A stretch of 64,000 nt of DNA from G963663495 sp963663495 (GTDB lineage: Bacteria; Bacteroidota; Rhodothermia; Rhodothermales; Bin80), in assembly GCA_963663495.1 (NCBI GenBank), contig OY760427.1, positions 5,642,001-5,706,000 on the forward strand, read 5' to 3'. A model generated the notes under the pieces. The model saw only the letters and a program-made list of their open reading frames with translations, did not search any database and was not told where the DNA came from. Shown in pieces: positions 44,350 to 53,696 of this stretch. The translations under genes were made by a program, and so were the position numbers. Each line of letters opens with the position of its first letter. Positions within the stretch are counted from its first letter, which is position 1.

Positions 44350-44506
44350 GTAAGGGATCACGCTGGAACCAACGTAAGCATGCGGTGAAGTACAGGGTAG
44401 CGGGCTTTTTGGCGGTTTTGGCGGGTACAGTGTGGTTGGAAGGAGGAGAGCATGTGGGCTTGCCCGATCTGGACGATTCGGCGTCCGGCAGCTAGGCGGC
44501 CTTACC

Positions 44507-46105
44507 CTAGTGGGCTTGCCGTGCCCGTTTCCAATGATGGGGCAATAGCGCTGCTATGTCCTCGGCAGGATGTGTCGGGATGCGCTGGAATACTTCCATG
44601 AGCCATTCCATTGGGTTGACGTCGTGGAATTTGCAGGTTCCAAGGAGCGAATAGACCACGGCACCCCGCTGGGATGCATCATGGGATCCTGCGAACATGT
44701 AGTTCTTCCTACCAATAGCCAGTGGCCGTATCGCATTCTCAACCAGATTATTGTCCAACTCCACACGGCCCTCATCCAGATATCGGGTCAGCCTTTGCCA
44801 ACGGCCAAGCGTATACTGGGTCGCCTTGGCCCACGGGCTCTTGGGTAAACCATTGTTCACCTCCAGCCACGGCTTCAGCTCCTCCAGTACAGGTCCGGCC
44901 CGTTCCTGTCGCAGTTGCTGACGAACATCCGCACTCGCACCCGTTTTGCGTAGCCAACGCTCTATGAGGTAGAGCTTGCGTATCTCCTTCAACACATGCG
45001 CGGCCTTATCCGGCTCGTACGTCTTGCAGTCGAAGAACTTGCGCCGGGCATGCGCCATGCATGCGTAGAGCGTTACGGATGGGGCCGCATCAAAGATGTC
45101 GTAAGCTACATACCCGTCTGTCTGTAGCAATCCCTCATACCCGTGCAAAAACTCCACCGGACCCGCCCGAGCACGGGTCTTCCGGTATTCCATCACCAAC
45201 AGTCTCTGCTCTGGACTATGGTACACCCAATAAAAGCCTTTATGCAGCGATCCCTTCTTATCTCCATCCTGCACCTCAATCCCCGTCTCATCCGCCTGCA
45301 GATACCCGGTGGATAGCAACTCCTGCTTCAGAGCATCATACAACGGGGTCAGGTGCGACGCAGACTGCGATATCCAGCCTCCCAGCGTGGACTTCGCAAT
45401 TTCCACGCCTTCCCGACGAAACCGCTGCTGCTGACGGTACAAAGGCAGGTGGTCCGCATATTTGCCCACCACCACATCTGCCAACAACCCCGGACCCGCC
45501 ATGCCCTTGTTCACCGTCCGTGGTGGCAACTCACCTATGATCACCCCCTTATCCTCATCCCCAGGGTCCACATACTTCGGACGCACATACTCAATAACCT
45601 TCATATGGGCGGGTACACGCTCCAGAACCAGCGTCTTCTCCGCCCCGATGCACGTCATACCACTGGTATCCCCGTCAGGCTCAATAGTAATCGTTTCGCG
45701 GGGCAGTTTCTTCAGCAGATCGTCCAGCGCTTTACGCTTGGGCTTGCCCTTCTTCTTCTGCCGTCCGTTCGCCTTTTGCCCATTCTTCGTCTGTCCATTC
45801 GTCTCCGGCTCCGGTAGAGGGACCTCCTGCTCCGGCTCATCGAATAACGTGCCCTGCTGCGGGTCATTCAGCACACACTTTTCACTCTTAGGACTGTATA
45901 GCGCGCGTAGCGCTAGCATCAGCCGGTTATTCATATTCCCCAATTCTGCCTCAAGCCGGCTGCATCGATCATGCAGCTGGCTATTCTTTCTCTCCAATTC
46001 TGCATTATCCCGGCTGTACTGATCAAAGGCACTGGCCAATTCGGGGTGCTGTGCAAGCAACGCAACCTGCGCGGGGGAGAGGATAGAATGTGCTTCGGGC
46101 TGCAT
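44507..46105 (-). CDS. tnpC: IS66 transposase TnpC
   Basis: 532 residues, full length for IS66. The N-terminal coiled coil (FDQYSRDNAELERKNSQLHD) is followed by a low-complexity linker, the variable middle domain, then the DDE_Tnp_IS66 core: TGYLQADETGIEVQDGDKKG (first Asp with Glu neighbour), HGYEGLLQTDGYVAYDIF (second Asp), VELDNNLVENAIRPLAIGRK (catalytic Glu). The zinc-finger Cys normally found between the coiled coil and core are not obvious (only TSGMTCIGAEKT), a difference from many IS66. It is separated from tnpB by about 60 bp. Confidence 0.95.
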   Translation of the reverse strand: MQPEAHSILSPAQVALLAQHPELASAFDQYSRDNAELERKNSQLHDRCSRLEAELGNMNNRLMLALRALYSPKSEKCVLNDPQQGTLFDEPEQEVPLPEPETNGQTKNGQKANGRQKKKGKPKRKALDDLLKKLPRETITIEPDGDTSGMTCIGAEKTLVLERVPAHMKVIEYVRPKYVDPGDEDKGVIIGELPPRTVNKGMAGPGLLADVVVGKYADHLPLYRQQQRFRREGVEIAKSTLGGWISQSASHLTPLYDALKQELLSTGYLQADETGIEVQDGDKKGSLHKGFYWVYHSPEQRLLVMEYRKTRARAGPVEFLHGYEGLLQTDGYVAYDIFDAAPSVTLYACMAHARRKFFDCKTYEPDKAAHVLKEIRKLYLIERWLRKTGASADVRQQLRQERAGPVLEELKPWLEVNNGLPKSPWAKATQYTLGRWQRLTRYLDEGRVELDNNLVENAIRPLAIGRKNYMFAGSHDASQRGAVVYSLLGTCKFHDVNPMEWLMEVFQRIPTHPAEDIAALLPHHWKRARQAH

Positions 46106-46165
46106 GGTGAGCTAACAATACCAGCATATTTCTTGTTCCCGAATCACACATTATATTTGGCCCGA

Positions 46166-46504
46166 TTATCGGCTTTTTACCGCATATCGGGGCCGATATT
46201 TCACCGTCTTCAACGACACCCCCTCCAGCATCATCACCATCTGTGCCCATGTCGGCACATCCTCCTCTGGCAACGCAAACGTACCCGTCTCCAAGCGCTT
46301 GTAGAAGATCGCAAAGCCGTTCCGATCCCATGTGAGCGCCTTCAAATGGTTTCGCCTCCTGTTGATGAATACAAAGATGTCTCCCGACATCGGATTCCGC
46401 TTCATGCCGCTCTTTACCAAAGCGCACAAGCCGTCAAAGCTTGTGCGCATGTCCACCGGTGGTCGGTAAAAGAAGTACCGGTGCGAAGGTGCCAGTCCGA
46501 TCAT
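46166..46504 (-). CDS. tnpB: IS66 accessory protein TnpB
   Basis: 112 residues from ATG 46502-46504, which overlaps the tnpA stop by 4 bp (ATGA). MIGLAPSHRYFFYRPPVDMR, GDIFVFINRRRNHLKALTWD and FAIFYKRLETGTFALPEE are the family hallmarks. TnpB of IS66 is required for transposition; its molecular role is unclear. The upstream extension of the frame overlaps tnpA and is not coding. Confidence 0.93.
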   Translation of the reverse strand: MIGLAPSHRYFFYRPPVDMRTSFDGLCALVKSGMKRNPMSGDIFVFINRRRNHLKALTWDRNGFAIFYKRLETGTFALPEEDVPTWAQMVMMLEGVSLKTVKYRPRYAVKSR

Positions 46505-46800
46505 GACTGCGTCAGCCTGGCCAGGTACGAAGCAGAGACCGGTGCAAAGAACCGCACCCGTATCCCACCCGGATATGCGATCTCTACCTGTGCCGCTACC
46601 CTTGGTGCTGCACTGCCTATCTCCACGAAGCCTCGGCTGTCCTCGGCTGCAGTCTCCTGGCGAACCTTCCGCCTCCAATAATTCAACTGCCCATACGAGA
46701 TGCCGTGCTTTGCACAAAACGCCGCTGCGGACTGGGTCCATTCGTTATACTGCTCTACCAGCGGAAACATCTCTTCCGCCGTACGTTTGGGCTGTACCAT
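46501..46800 (-). CDS. tnpA: IS66 accessory protein TnpA
   Basis: About 99 residues from ATG 46798-46800 (MVQPKRTAEEMFPLVEQYNE), preferred over a start 51 bases upstream that lies in the terminal region. GISYGQLNYWRRKVRQE is the helix-turn-helix/recognition portion. TnpA is an IS66 accessory DNA-binding protein. Decayed copies of this gene occur at 7080, 15824 and 53293. Confidence 0.9.
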   Translation of the reverse strand: MVQPKRTAEEMFPLVEQYNEWTQSAAAFCAKHGISYGQLNYWRRKVRQETAAEDSRGFVEIGSAAPRVAAQVEIAYPGGIRVRFFAPVSASYLARLTQS

Positions 46801-46886
46801 GCGATCTGGGGTCTGGGTTCTGGGGTAAGCTCCCCAGAACCCATCACCCAATCAAGATGTAGTTCACCGCACGCTTACGAACCAAC

Positions 46887-47097
46887 CGCCCCCGGAACCA
46901 TAACATTCAGCATGAATTCTCCATGACAAACCGCATCAGCTCAGCAGTGTGAGCGTAGGACCAAGGGGCCTTCACCGCACGAAGCGAATCCGACCGTTCC
47001 CCGTTCCGTACATTCAGCCAACAAAGCCGAACCGATTATGAGCACGAATAGGAGCAGGTGTCTCCCTGCAAATGCACCTACAACCCTTGATTGATTC
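46887..47097. other. Intergenic region upstream of subtilase
   Basis: About 210 bp; presumably the subtilase promoter. The IS66 inserted at its left edge. No other gene or repeat recognised. Confidence 0.35.
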
Positions 47098-48792
47098 ATG
47101 AAAAGACAATCGCCGCGCCATTTGTGCCGAATCCTGACCGCCGTCCTATGCATGTCATTTATGGCTACTGCAGCCCAAGCTCAGGAGTTCGGTAAGTATT
47201 GGGTATTCTTTACCGACAAGCTTGATGCTGCCGGAACGTCATCACCGCCTGTCCAGATTTCGCAACGCGCTCTTGATCGGCGTGCGTTACGGGGAAGAAA
47301 TATACCGGACGCGATAGACGTACCGGTATCTCCGCACTACCGGGCCCAACTCCAAGACCTCGGAATCACAGTCGTACATGAGAGCCGCTGGCTGAACGCC
47401 GTTTCGGCATATATGGACCGCGATGGTAAGCAATCAATTACGGATCTGCCTTTTGTCAGCCACCTGCGCGCCGTCGCGCCAATGGATGTAGAAAAGATCT
47501 TCCCGACCCCACTGGCGCTAGCCCCGCCCCGCCCAAGCATAGACTACGGTCCGTCCGAAGTACAACTTAACGTGGCAAATGCGATCCCCCCGCTGGAGCG
47601 AGGACTAAATGGCGAGAATGTCATTCTGGGCTTTTTGGACACGCGATTTGATGGTACCAGCGGAGAGCTGTTTGATGCCCCGTCACTAAGCCACCTTATG
47701 GACGGCCGTGCCACTTGGCGGGACTTCACGGAGGCGGATCAGGAATTCCATGGCTCTAACCAGCGTTCACGACACGGACTTAGTGTAGCCTCCGTGGCTG
47801 TAGGGTATGCACCGGGCTTTCTTATTGGCCCGGCCCACGGCGCGACCGTATATGCCGCAACTACCGAGTTTGAACATCACGAAAGAAATTCCGAAGAGGA
47901 CAATCTGGTGGCAGCACTTGAGTGGATGGAGTCAGAGGGAGTAGATGTTGTAAACATTTCACTGGGCTACAGGCAATTTGACACTGGACAACACAGCTAT
48001 TCTCCGATTGACTTTGATGGTGATACGGGGCTGACAACCATAGCAGCGGACCGCGCAGCCATGCTTGGCGTGGTGGTAGTCTCATCCGCAGGCAACTCTG
48101 GAGCAGATATATTCGAACCAAAAACGATTGGGATGCCTGCGGATGGGGACTCAGTCATTGCGGTGGGCGGTGTGGAAGCCACTGGGCGGCGATCAACGTT
48201 CAGCAGTCTGGGCCCGACATCGGACAATAGGATAAAGCCGGATGTGGCAGCGCAGGCGACATCCGTATTCTTGGCAGTTCACGAAGTGGGTTATACATTT
48301 TTTGACGGTACATCGTTTTCTAGCCCCATGGTTGCTGCGGTTGTATGCCAGATTCTCCAGGCGAATCCGGAATTAAACCCCATGGAAGTATTGCAACTAC
48401 TCCGGTCTACCGCCAGTCAAGAAAATAGCCCGGACAATTTTCTCGGGTGGGGTATTGTGGATGCGGACGCCGCGACAATCAAAGCGACAACACCTGTCTC
48501 TATTGAACCAGAAATAAATGCTATTGAAGGGCCAACTTTCGGATCACCACACCCCAACCCCGCGCTACGCTGGACAATCTTACCTATCCGAACGAACCGT
48601 AAGCTCAATCACGCCGAGGTGCAAGTATATGATACGTTGGGGAGACTGGTAGCTCGACCCTATTCCGGTCCACTGGAGGCGGGCAAAGCCGACATCACTT
48701 TGGACACGAGCGGGCTCGCTCCCGGAGCCTACCACTACGTCATTAACGGTTACGGGAGGCCCCATTCTGGAACCTTTATGGTCGGAAGATAA
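47098..48792 (+). CDS. Subtilisin-like serine protease (S8), secreted, with C-terminal sorting-like domain
   Basis: 564 residues. Signal peptide (LCMSFMATAAQAQEF, cleavage after AQA). The S8 triad is Asp181 in ILGFLDTRFDG, His226 in QRSRHGLSVASV and Ser406 in FDGTSFSSPMVAA, with the oxyanion Asn in VVSSAGNSGADIF. The His motif is RHGLSVA rather than the usual HGTxVA, a mild deviation. The last 80 residues (PHPNPALRWTILPI, VQVYDTLGRLVARP, GLAPGAYHYVINGYGR) are a type IX secretion-like C-terminal domain, which points to export across the outer membrane. The gene is intact; the next gene begins 9 bp after its stop. Confidence 0.93.
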   Translation: MKRQSPRHLCRILTAVLCMSFMATAAQAQEFGKYWVFFTDKLDAAGTSSPPVQISQRALDRRALRGRNIPDAIDVPVSPHYRAQLQDLGITVVHESRWLNAVSAYMDRDGKQSITDLPFVSHLRAVAPMDVEKIFPTPLALAPPRPSIDYGPSEVQLNVANAIPPLERGLNGENVILGFLDTRFDGTSGELFDAPSLSHLMDGRATWRDFTEADQEFHGSNQRSRHGLSVASVAVGYAPGFLIGPAHGATVYAATTEFEHHERNSEEDNLVAALEWMESEGVDVVNISLGYRQFDTGQHSYSPIDFDGDTGLTTIAADRAAMLGVVVVSSAGNSGADIFEPKTIGMPADGDSVIAVGGVEATGRRSTFSSLGPTSDNRIKPDVAAQATSVFLAVHEVGYTFFDGTSFSSPMVAAVVCQILQANPELNPMEVLQLLRSTASQENSPDNFLGWGIVDADAATIKATTPVSIEPEINAIEGPTFGSPHPNPALRWTILPIRTNRKLNHAEVQVYDTLGRLVARPYSGPLEAGKADITLDTSGLAPGAYHYVINGYGRPHSGTFMVGR

Positions 48793-48800
48793 TCCAGATA

Positions 48801-50930
48801 GTGCTTTCTTTTGGGCATAGCTCATGGCTGTTATTGCCCATCGGGATAGTAGGCATCGGGTTGGCCTTTGCCGCCTATCACCGGGTCTCACCCAAGCCTC
48901 CTCTTCCTGTACGTAGTGGACTTGTTACCTTACGAGCGCTCTCATTCTCTTGCGCAGCAGGGCTGCTCCTGAGCCCTGCATGCGAGCGCACAGCAACCGT
49001 CCACTCGGATCCGGTGCTCGCCTTACTCATAGACGGCAGCGAGAGCATGAACTTGATCAGCAGGGACAGCACAAATGCCGCCCAATCTACTAGGAAGGCC
49101 GTTTCGAACGCGGAATCACTGCCTGGTACCCATCGCACGTTTATCTTCAATCAAACGACGACTGAGGTGCTTGGGCCAGATAGCCTGACGTTCGATGGCA
49201 TTGCTACAAATATTTCAAACGGACTGCGTGACGTTCGAGCTGCACTGCGGAACGACAACCTGCGAGCGGTGCTGCTGATATCTGATGGTCTGCACAATTC
49301 CGGCAACAACCCGATATATCTGGCTCCTGAGCTAGGCGTGCCCGTACATACCATGGCGGTAGGCGATTCTACAGCACGCCATGACCTGTTGATCAGCAGT
49401 GTGCTCACCAACGAAGTAGGGTATTCCGGTAGAGAACAGGTTGTACGCGTAAGCCTTCAATACTTTGGCATGGGAGCACAGGACATCACGGTACGGCTGC
49501 TCCATGCCGACTCCGTCATTGCATCCACCTCGACACGCGTGCACGGTGGTTTGGGAGTTTCGAGCGCAGAAATGATGCTGCATCCCGCTGAACCTGGCAT
49601 GCAGCAATACACGGTTGCTGTCACCCACCTGGAAGGTGAGGTGACACACCGTAACAACGTTGCAACAACGTCTGTACGGGTGCTGGGGACGCGCAAACGC
49701 ATCCTTATCCTCGCAGCGGCCCCAAGCCCCGATGTCGGATCGCTGCGGCGGTTCCTGGACCTACAAGGGCCGGAGAACTACGACATGTATGTCCAGAAAG
49801 GACGGGATGAATTCTATGGCGGCCCCCTTGCCATCAGCCCATCCCACTACGAGTTGGTGATCCTGGCAGGGTTTCCGGGCCCAAATGCGTCCCGGTCTGC
49901 CCTGCAGGCTGTCGCTGAACTGGCAGACGCAGGAACACCGCTTCTCTTCATGGCCTCCCGCGTGACGGACTTAGCTAGCCTGAAAATAGTTCTCGGAGAA
50001 TATCTCCCGGCCTTGCCCAACGGTGCGCGGGCTGAGGCCAGAGACGTTATGGTTGCACCAACACCGGCAGGACTGCAGCATCCCGCACTAGACTTTGACA
50101 ACGTGAACCATGTCGCACTGCTCCCGCCGCTGGAAGGACTTTGGGCTGACTGGAAGCCGACCCCCGATGCCACGATTCTTGCCGCCTCAGATCCCACACC
50201 TGATGCCCCCGCTATCCCACTCCTAGTAACCCGTCGGCGCAGCGGTAGTCGGACGGCAGCATTCTTGGCGGGCCGATTTTGGCGATGGGAGAATCTGCCT
50301 GATGACCTAGATGCTGCTTCCCACATCTGGCCCGTACTTTTCGAAGGCTTGGTGCAATGGTTGACCGTACCCGAGGACCAAAGAACCGTACGCGTGAATC
50401 CGGCCACACCATCGTTCGGCGGCGGCACGCCCGCCCAGATGGTGGGGCAAACCTACGATGAAAGCCTTAATCCACTCGAAAACGCTGCAATCGCGGTGAC
50501 TGTAACCAACCCCATCGGTAATACCAACGAGTTCCAGATGCAGTCGCTAGGTAACGGTCAGTTCGGCCTTGACCTTGGAACGCTGCCGACGGGACGGTAC
50601 GGCTACAACGCTGTTGCTACCCATAACGATGGGCGTTTGGGTGAAGATAGCGGCACCTTCCTGGTCGGTGGTCATCAATTGGAGTATCGGGAAACACGTA
50701 CCAACACCACCATGCTGCGCCAGATTGCTGCACGCTCGGGAGGGCTATTCCTAACGCCCGATCGGATGGAGATGCTAGACGATCACCTCGCCAACGACCC
50801 ATCCTTTGCAGCCTCGTCGCGCACAGAAACCACTGTCACAAACCTGTGGAGATGGATCCCCACGTTCCTTGTTATACTGCTGCTCCTGACTGCAGAATGG
50901 GTCATCAGGAAGCGCGTGGGCCTAGCCTGA
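48801..50930 (+). CDS. Membrane-anchored VWA-like protein
   Basis: 709 residues (GTG start, 8 bp after the subtilase stop). Two N-terminal hydrophobic helices are followed by a VWA-like domain with a MIDAS DxSxS motif (LALLIDGSESMNLISRDS) and AVLLISDGLHNSGNNPIY. The centre (about 290-480) looks like a glutamine amidotransferase/class I-like Rossmann segment (ILILAAAPSPDVGSLRRFLD), and a Big or macroglobulin-like region follows. A final transmembrane helix (WIPTFLVILLLLTAEWVIRK) puts most of the protein outside the cytoplasm. Similar proteins are common in Bacteroidota; function unknown. Co-transcription with the protease is likely. Confidence 0.75.
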   Translation: MLSFGHSSWLLLPIGIVGIGLAFAAYHRVSPKPPLPVRSGLVTLRALSFSCAAGLLLSPACERTATVHSDPVLALLIDGSESMNLISRDSTNAAQSTRKAVSNAESLPGTHRTFIFNQTTTEVLGPDSLTFDGIATNISNGLRDVRAALRNDNLRAVLLISDGLHNSGNNPIYLAPELGVPVHTMAVGDSTARHDLLISSVLTNEVGYSGREQVVRVSLQYFGMGAQDITVRLLHADSVIASTSTRVHGGLGVSSAEMMLHPAEPGMQQYTVAVTHLEGEVTHRNNVATTSVRVLGTRKRILILAAAPSPDVGSLRRFLDLQGPENYDMYVQKGRDEFYGGPLAISPSHYELVILAGFPGPNASRSALQAVAELADAGTPLLFMASRVTDLASLKIVLGEYLPALPNGARAEARDVMVAPTPAGLQHPALDFDNVNHVALLPPLEGLWADWKPTPDATILAASDPTPDAPAIPLLVTRRRSGSRTAAFLAGRFWRWENLPDDLDAASHIWPVLFEGLVQWLTVPEDQRTVRVNPATPSFGGGTPAQMVGQTYDESLNPLENAAIAVTVTNPIGNTNEFQMQSLGNGQFGLDLGTLPTGRYGYNAVATHNDGRLGEDSGTFLVGGHQLEYRETRTNTTMLRQIAARSGGLFLTPDRMEMLDDHLANDPSFAASSRTETTVTNLWRWIPTFLVILLLLTAEWVIRKRVGLA

Positions 50931-50975
50931 CACCGAGCGCTGACAGGGCGACCTTCGCGCCTTCCGGTCCGCGAC

Positions 50976-51179
50976 TCAGGAATGCCCCAGCACGGCGCGC
51001 GTAGTGCCGGTGTTGGTGGGAGGAGTCGAATACTCGGAAACTAGGCTTGAGCGCGCAAGATACTGGTGTACAGCCTCTCGGAGCGCACCTGTACCCTTGC
51101 CGTGCACAATGTTAACAGCAGGAAGGTTGGCGGCATGGGCCCGACCAATGATGCCCTCCAGTGCTTTGAGTGCCTCATT
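50976..51179 (-). pseudogene. mutS2: MutS2 C-terminal Smr domain relic
   Basis: Minus strand encodes NEALKALEGIIGRAHAANLP followed by AVNIVHGKGTGALREAVHQY and a stop at 50976-50978. The IVHGKGTGxLR block is the hallmark of the Smr nuclease domain that ends MutS2. Only 67 codons remain; the upstream end is cut at 51180 by 11 bp of an IS1595-type terminal repeat. The rest of mutS2 is not in the window. Confidence 0.8.
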
Positions 51180-51180
51180 A

Positions 51181-51191
51181 GGGAGTTATAT
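51181..51191. mobile_element. IS1595-type terminal repeat stub
   Basis: GGGAGTTATAT, identical to the outermost 11 bp of the IS1595 element at 61054, wedged between the MutS2 relic and the IS1380 left end. It implies an IS1595 insertion in mutS2 that was later interrupted by IS1380. Confidence 0.5.
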
Positions 51192-53046
51192 CCTGCAATA
51201 TTCATGATGTACCCTGTTCGGGTCTAAAAGTGCTGTTTCGGTACCTGCAGGACCGATTGTGCGTTGTTCATGCGTAGGGACGACCATGAGAGGGGCTGAA
51301 AACACCAGTTTAGGCCCTTTTCCCGACTCGATAGCGGTCACATTACCGAGATTTTGGGAAGACGTCTGTCGGGTAGACACACCTCTGCCTACCTTCTCTT
51401 TCCGCTTTCCGCGTTGGGCGCCTGCGGTGTCGGAGCGCAGGCACAAATTTGACTTGGCTAGCTCTTCATGGGAAGCGTGATCCATGTGAGTTGACAATAA
51501 CGTCGCCAAAATTGCTCCCATGCAGCATCTGCGCTGGCGGCAATGTGGATAACGATGTTGCGCGCGTGTTGTACGAAGCGGGCCCCCACCTTGAGTACAC
51601 GCTCGCGATAGGTGCTCAGACTTATCTGGGATTCGTCAGGCTCCCGCATAAGGCAGCGCCCCACATGCATGAGCTGATAAGTTAGAAGGTATACCTGTAG
51701 CAGGACCTCGTTCTCGGCTCGGATCTCGGCATCCTGTTCCGACTCATCAGGCACCCGCACTACAGGCCGGCCCTTATAGTGTGTCTTCGGACGGAGAACC
51801 GACGACAGCGCCATGGAGCAAGCCGCATTCAGCTCCCCGAAGTGCTTTTCCGCCTTTCCTCTCTTCCGGTACAGATTCACAAGCTGCTCTGCCGGATAGG
51901 CTTCTACATCCAGATCGGTGATCAGATAGAAATGCCGCGGAAAAAGCTCTCCCGGCACCGGAACAACCACGAGCACCACACGACGCTCTACGGACCAGCA
52001 CTTTGCACGGTAGCGCAGTTCGTGGTAGCATTCGTCCGACGGCTGATCACCCTCCAAATGAGGCGCCGCAAGCCCGTCAATCACATCGTTTCCTTTCAGA
52101 CGCATCACGTAGCCGATACGGTCGTTCTCCAGCTTATCACATAACTCGCCACTGTTGAAGCCTGCGTCCAATCGGACAATGACCTTGTCGGCCACATGTT
52201 CACGCAATGCCAGCCCAATGCGTCGAATGAAACCGTAGCAGTCCTTCACCACATTCTGCGTGCCCCCTCGCAATTCCGCCCCCAACATGTCGCCCGACTC
52301 ACCGCATATGGCGATAAGGGGCAGAAAGATGGTGCGCTTGTAATATCCGTTCCACTTGCTGCCCTGCTGCTTGCCATGCGTATCTACCGGTACACCGTCC
52401 ACATCAAAGACCACCTCGGGGCGGCGCTTCCCGCCACCACGCTGCAGCAGGTGCTCCATGGCGAATGTCTCTACAAAAAGGCGCAACTTCTTGAAATTCT
52501 TTTTCCCGGCCAACATGTGCACGAAGCGAGACATGGTTGGCTGGGATGCCAGGGACCTATCGTCCTGTAATGCCCTCATACCCCTTTTGGAAGAAGTGGC
52601 CACGCGCATGGCGGGGTCCCTTCGAAGCTTGTCCGCATCTGACTGACGTCCCCACCCCTGCACATGTTGCAGCAGGTACTGCCGCACTAACTCCTCAAGG
52701 CTATGCGTAATCCGAGCTTGGGACCGATTGTCCTTAAGCACGGAAGCGAGTCGGCATGCCAAGGTGCTGATCACCATGAGCAGGCGCATAGGAATGACGC
52801 CGGCATCCGATGTTAGATTATCGGTCTTGGAGCGTACAACTTTAACGGATTTATTGAACTGGCAAGCGAACAGAAGGTTGGATTTGGGATCTTGCATCGG
52901 GTGTGTTACAGGGTGAATGGGTATTGGGGTTTCTGAACGTTTGAGCGTCGCGGAAGAGTCCATTCACCCCGTGTATAGTCAACATATTACACCATAATAT
53001 TAAACGACGATTCCCCGCCACTTAACTCCCTCATGAATAAGGGAGG
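51192..53046 (-). mobile_element. Complete IS1380 element
   Basis: Imperfect terminal repeats CCTGCAATATTCATGA (51192) and the inverse of CCTCCCTTATTCATGA (53046). About 1855 bp with one transposase. Flanks are ATAT on the left and GTAT on the right, not a matching duplication, so the neighbours have been exchanged by recombination. Confidence 0.85.
51458..52963 (-). CDS. IS1380-family transposase
   Basis: 501 residues. DDE motifs: VVFDVDGVPVDTHGKQQGSK (first Asp), VIVRLDAGFNSGELCDKLEN (second Asp) and YRKRGKAEKHFGELNAACSM (Glu with the family K-E/HF context). Start region SATLKRSETPIPIHP precedes the helical DNA-binding segment. Cut-and-paste transposition. A second, truncated copy lies at 43797. 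Full-length and uninterrupted, so possibly active. Confidence 0.93.
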   Translation of the reverse strand: MDSSATLKRSETPIPIHPVTHPMQDPKSNLLFACQFNKSVKVVRSKTDNLTSDAGVIPMRLLMVISTLACRLASVLKDNRSQARITHSLEELVRQYLLQHVQGWGRQSDADKLRRDPAMRVATSSKRGMRALQDDRSLASQPTMSRFVHMLAGKKNFKKLRLFVETFAMEHLLQRGGGKRRPEVVFDVDGVPVDTHGKQQGSKWNGYYKRTIFLPLIAICGESGDMLGAELRGGTQNVVKDCYGFIRRIGLALREHVADKVIVRLDAGFNSGELCDKLENDRIGYVMRLKGNDVIDGLAAPHLEGDQPSDECYHELRYRAKCWSVERRVVLVVVPVPGELFPRHFYLITDLDVEAYPAEQLVNLYRKRGKAEKHFGELNAACSMALSSVLRPKTHYKGRPVVRVPDESEQDAEIRAENEVLLQVYLLTYQLMHVGRCLMREPDESQISLSTYRERVLKVGARFVQHARNIVIHIAASADAAWEQFWRRYCQLTWITLPMKS

Positions 53047-53290
53047 GTATCCGTCGGATCGTCGGATGGAGCTGGAGGTGGGGTACGGATTGCGTGTTCG
53101 TAGACGAAGCATGCTGCGGCCGCATGTGGGTATGGGATCGAGTGACAGAGGCAGGGACTACCGCATAGGGGCGGGTGTGCAGGGGCGCACGGGGTTAGGG
53201 TTTAGTGTGAGCGGTTTAGCGATGGAGCACATGACGCCGTACAGGCCGGTGAGCTACGGCATGACCGCCAGCGGCTACCTGCGGTGGTGA
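53047..53290 (+). pseudogene. Beta-barrel surface protein fragment (second part of split copy)
   Basis: Homologous to 14211-14453: YPSDRRMELEVGYGLRVRRR, VQGRTGLGFSVSGLAM, and the same terminal VSYGMTASGYLRW and stop. It starts with GTAT, the same four bases that end the first part at 41221-41224, and would continue that reading frame if the 11.8 kb between were removed. Confidence 0.8.
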
Positions 53291-53292
53291 GA

Positions 53293-53696
53293 AATGAAGG
53301 TGCCAGTCCGATCATGACTGCGTCAGCCTGACTAGGTACGAAGCAGAGACCGATGCAAAGAACCGCACCCGGATCCCACCCGGATATGTGATCTCTACCT
53401 GCGCTGCTTCCCTTGGTGCTGCATTGCCTATCTCCACGAAGCCTCGGCAGTCCTCGGCTTCAGTCTCTTAGCGATACTTCCCCTCCAGTAATTCAACTGT
53501 CCGTACAAGATGCCGTGCTCTGCACAAAACGCCGCTGCGGACCGGGTCCTCTCGTTATACTGCTATACCCACGGAAACCTCTCTTCCGCCGTACCTTTGG
53601 GCTGTACCATGTGATCTGGGGTCTGGGTTCTGACGTCTACGGGCAAGCTCCCCAGAACCCATCATCTAATCAAGATGTAGTTCACCGCACGCTTAC
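53293..53696 (-). mobile_element. IS66 left end with decayed tnpA
   Basis: Reverse orientation. Terminal repeat ..GTAGTTCACCGCACGCTTAC at 53696, then a tnpA full of stops and shifts, ending in the first bases of tnpB at 53293, where the barrel fragment takes over. It truncates the oxidoreductase gene on its right. Confidence 0.8.

Larger units (their letters stand above)
44374..46878 (-). mobile_element. Complete IS66 element with 8-bp target duplication
   Basis: Terminal repeats GTAAGCATGCGGTGAAGTACA (44374) and its inverse ..TGTAGTTCACCGCACGCTTAC (46878). The 8 bases on each side are identical, GAACCAAC at 44366-44373 and 46879-46886, the length IS66 makes. Genes run tnpA, tnpB, tnpC. This is the youngest and most complete IS66 here. 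Confidence 0.95.

Noticed and set aside
51192..53046. Simple recent IS1380 insertion with target duplication
   Set aside because: Left and right flanks (ATAT versus GTAT) differ and belong to different original sequences.
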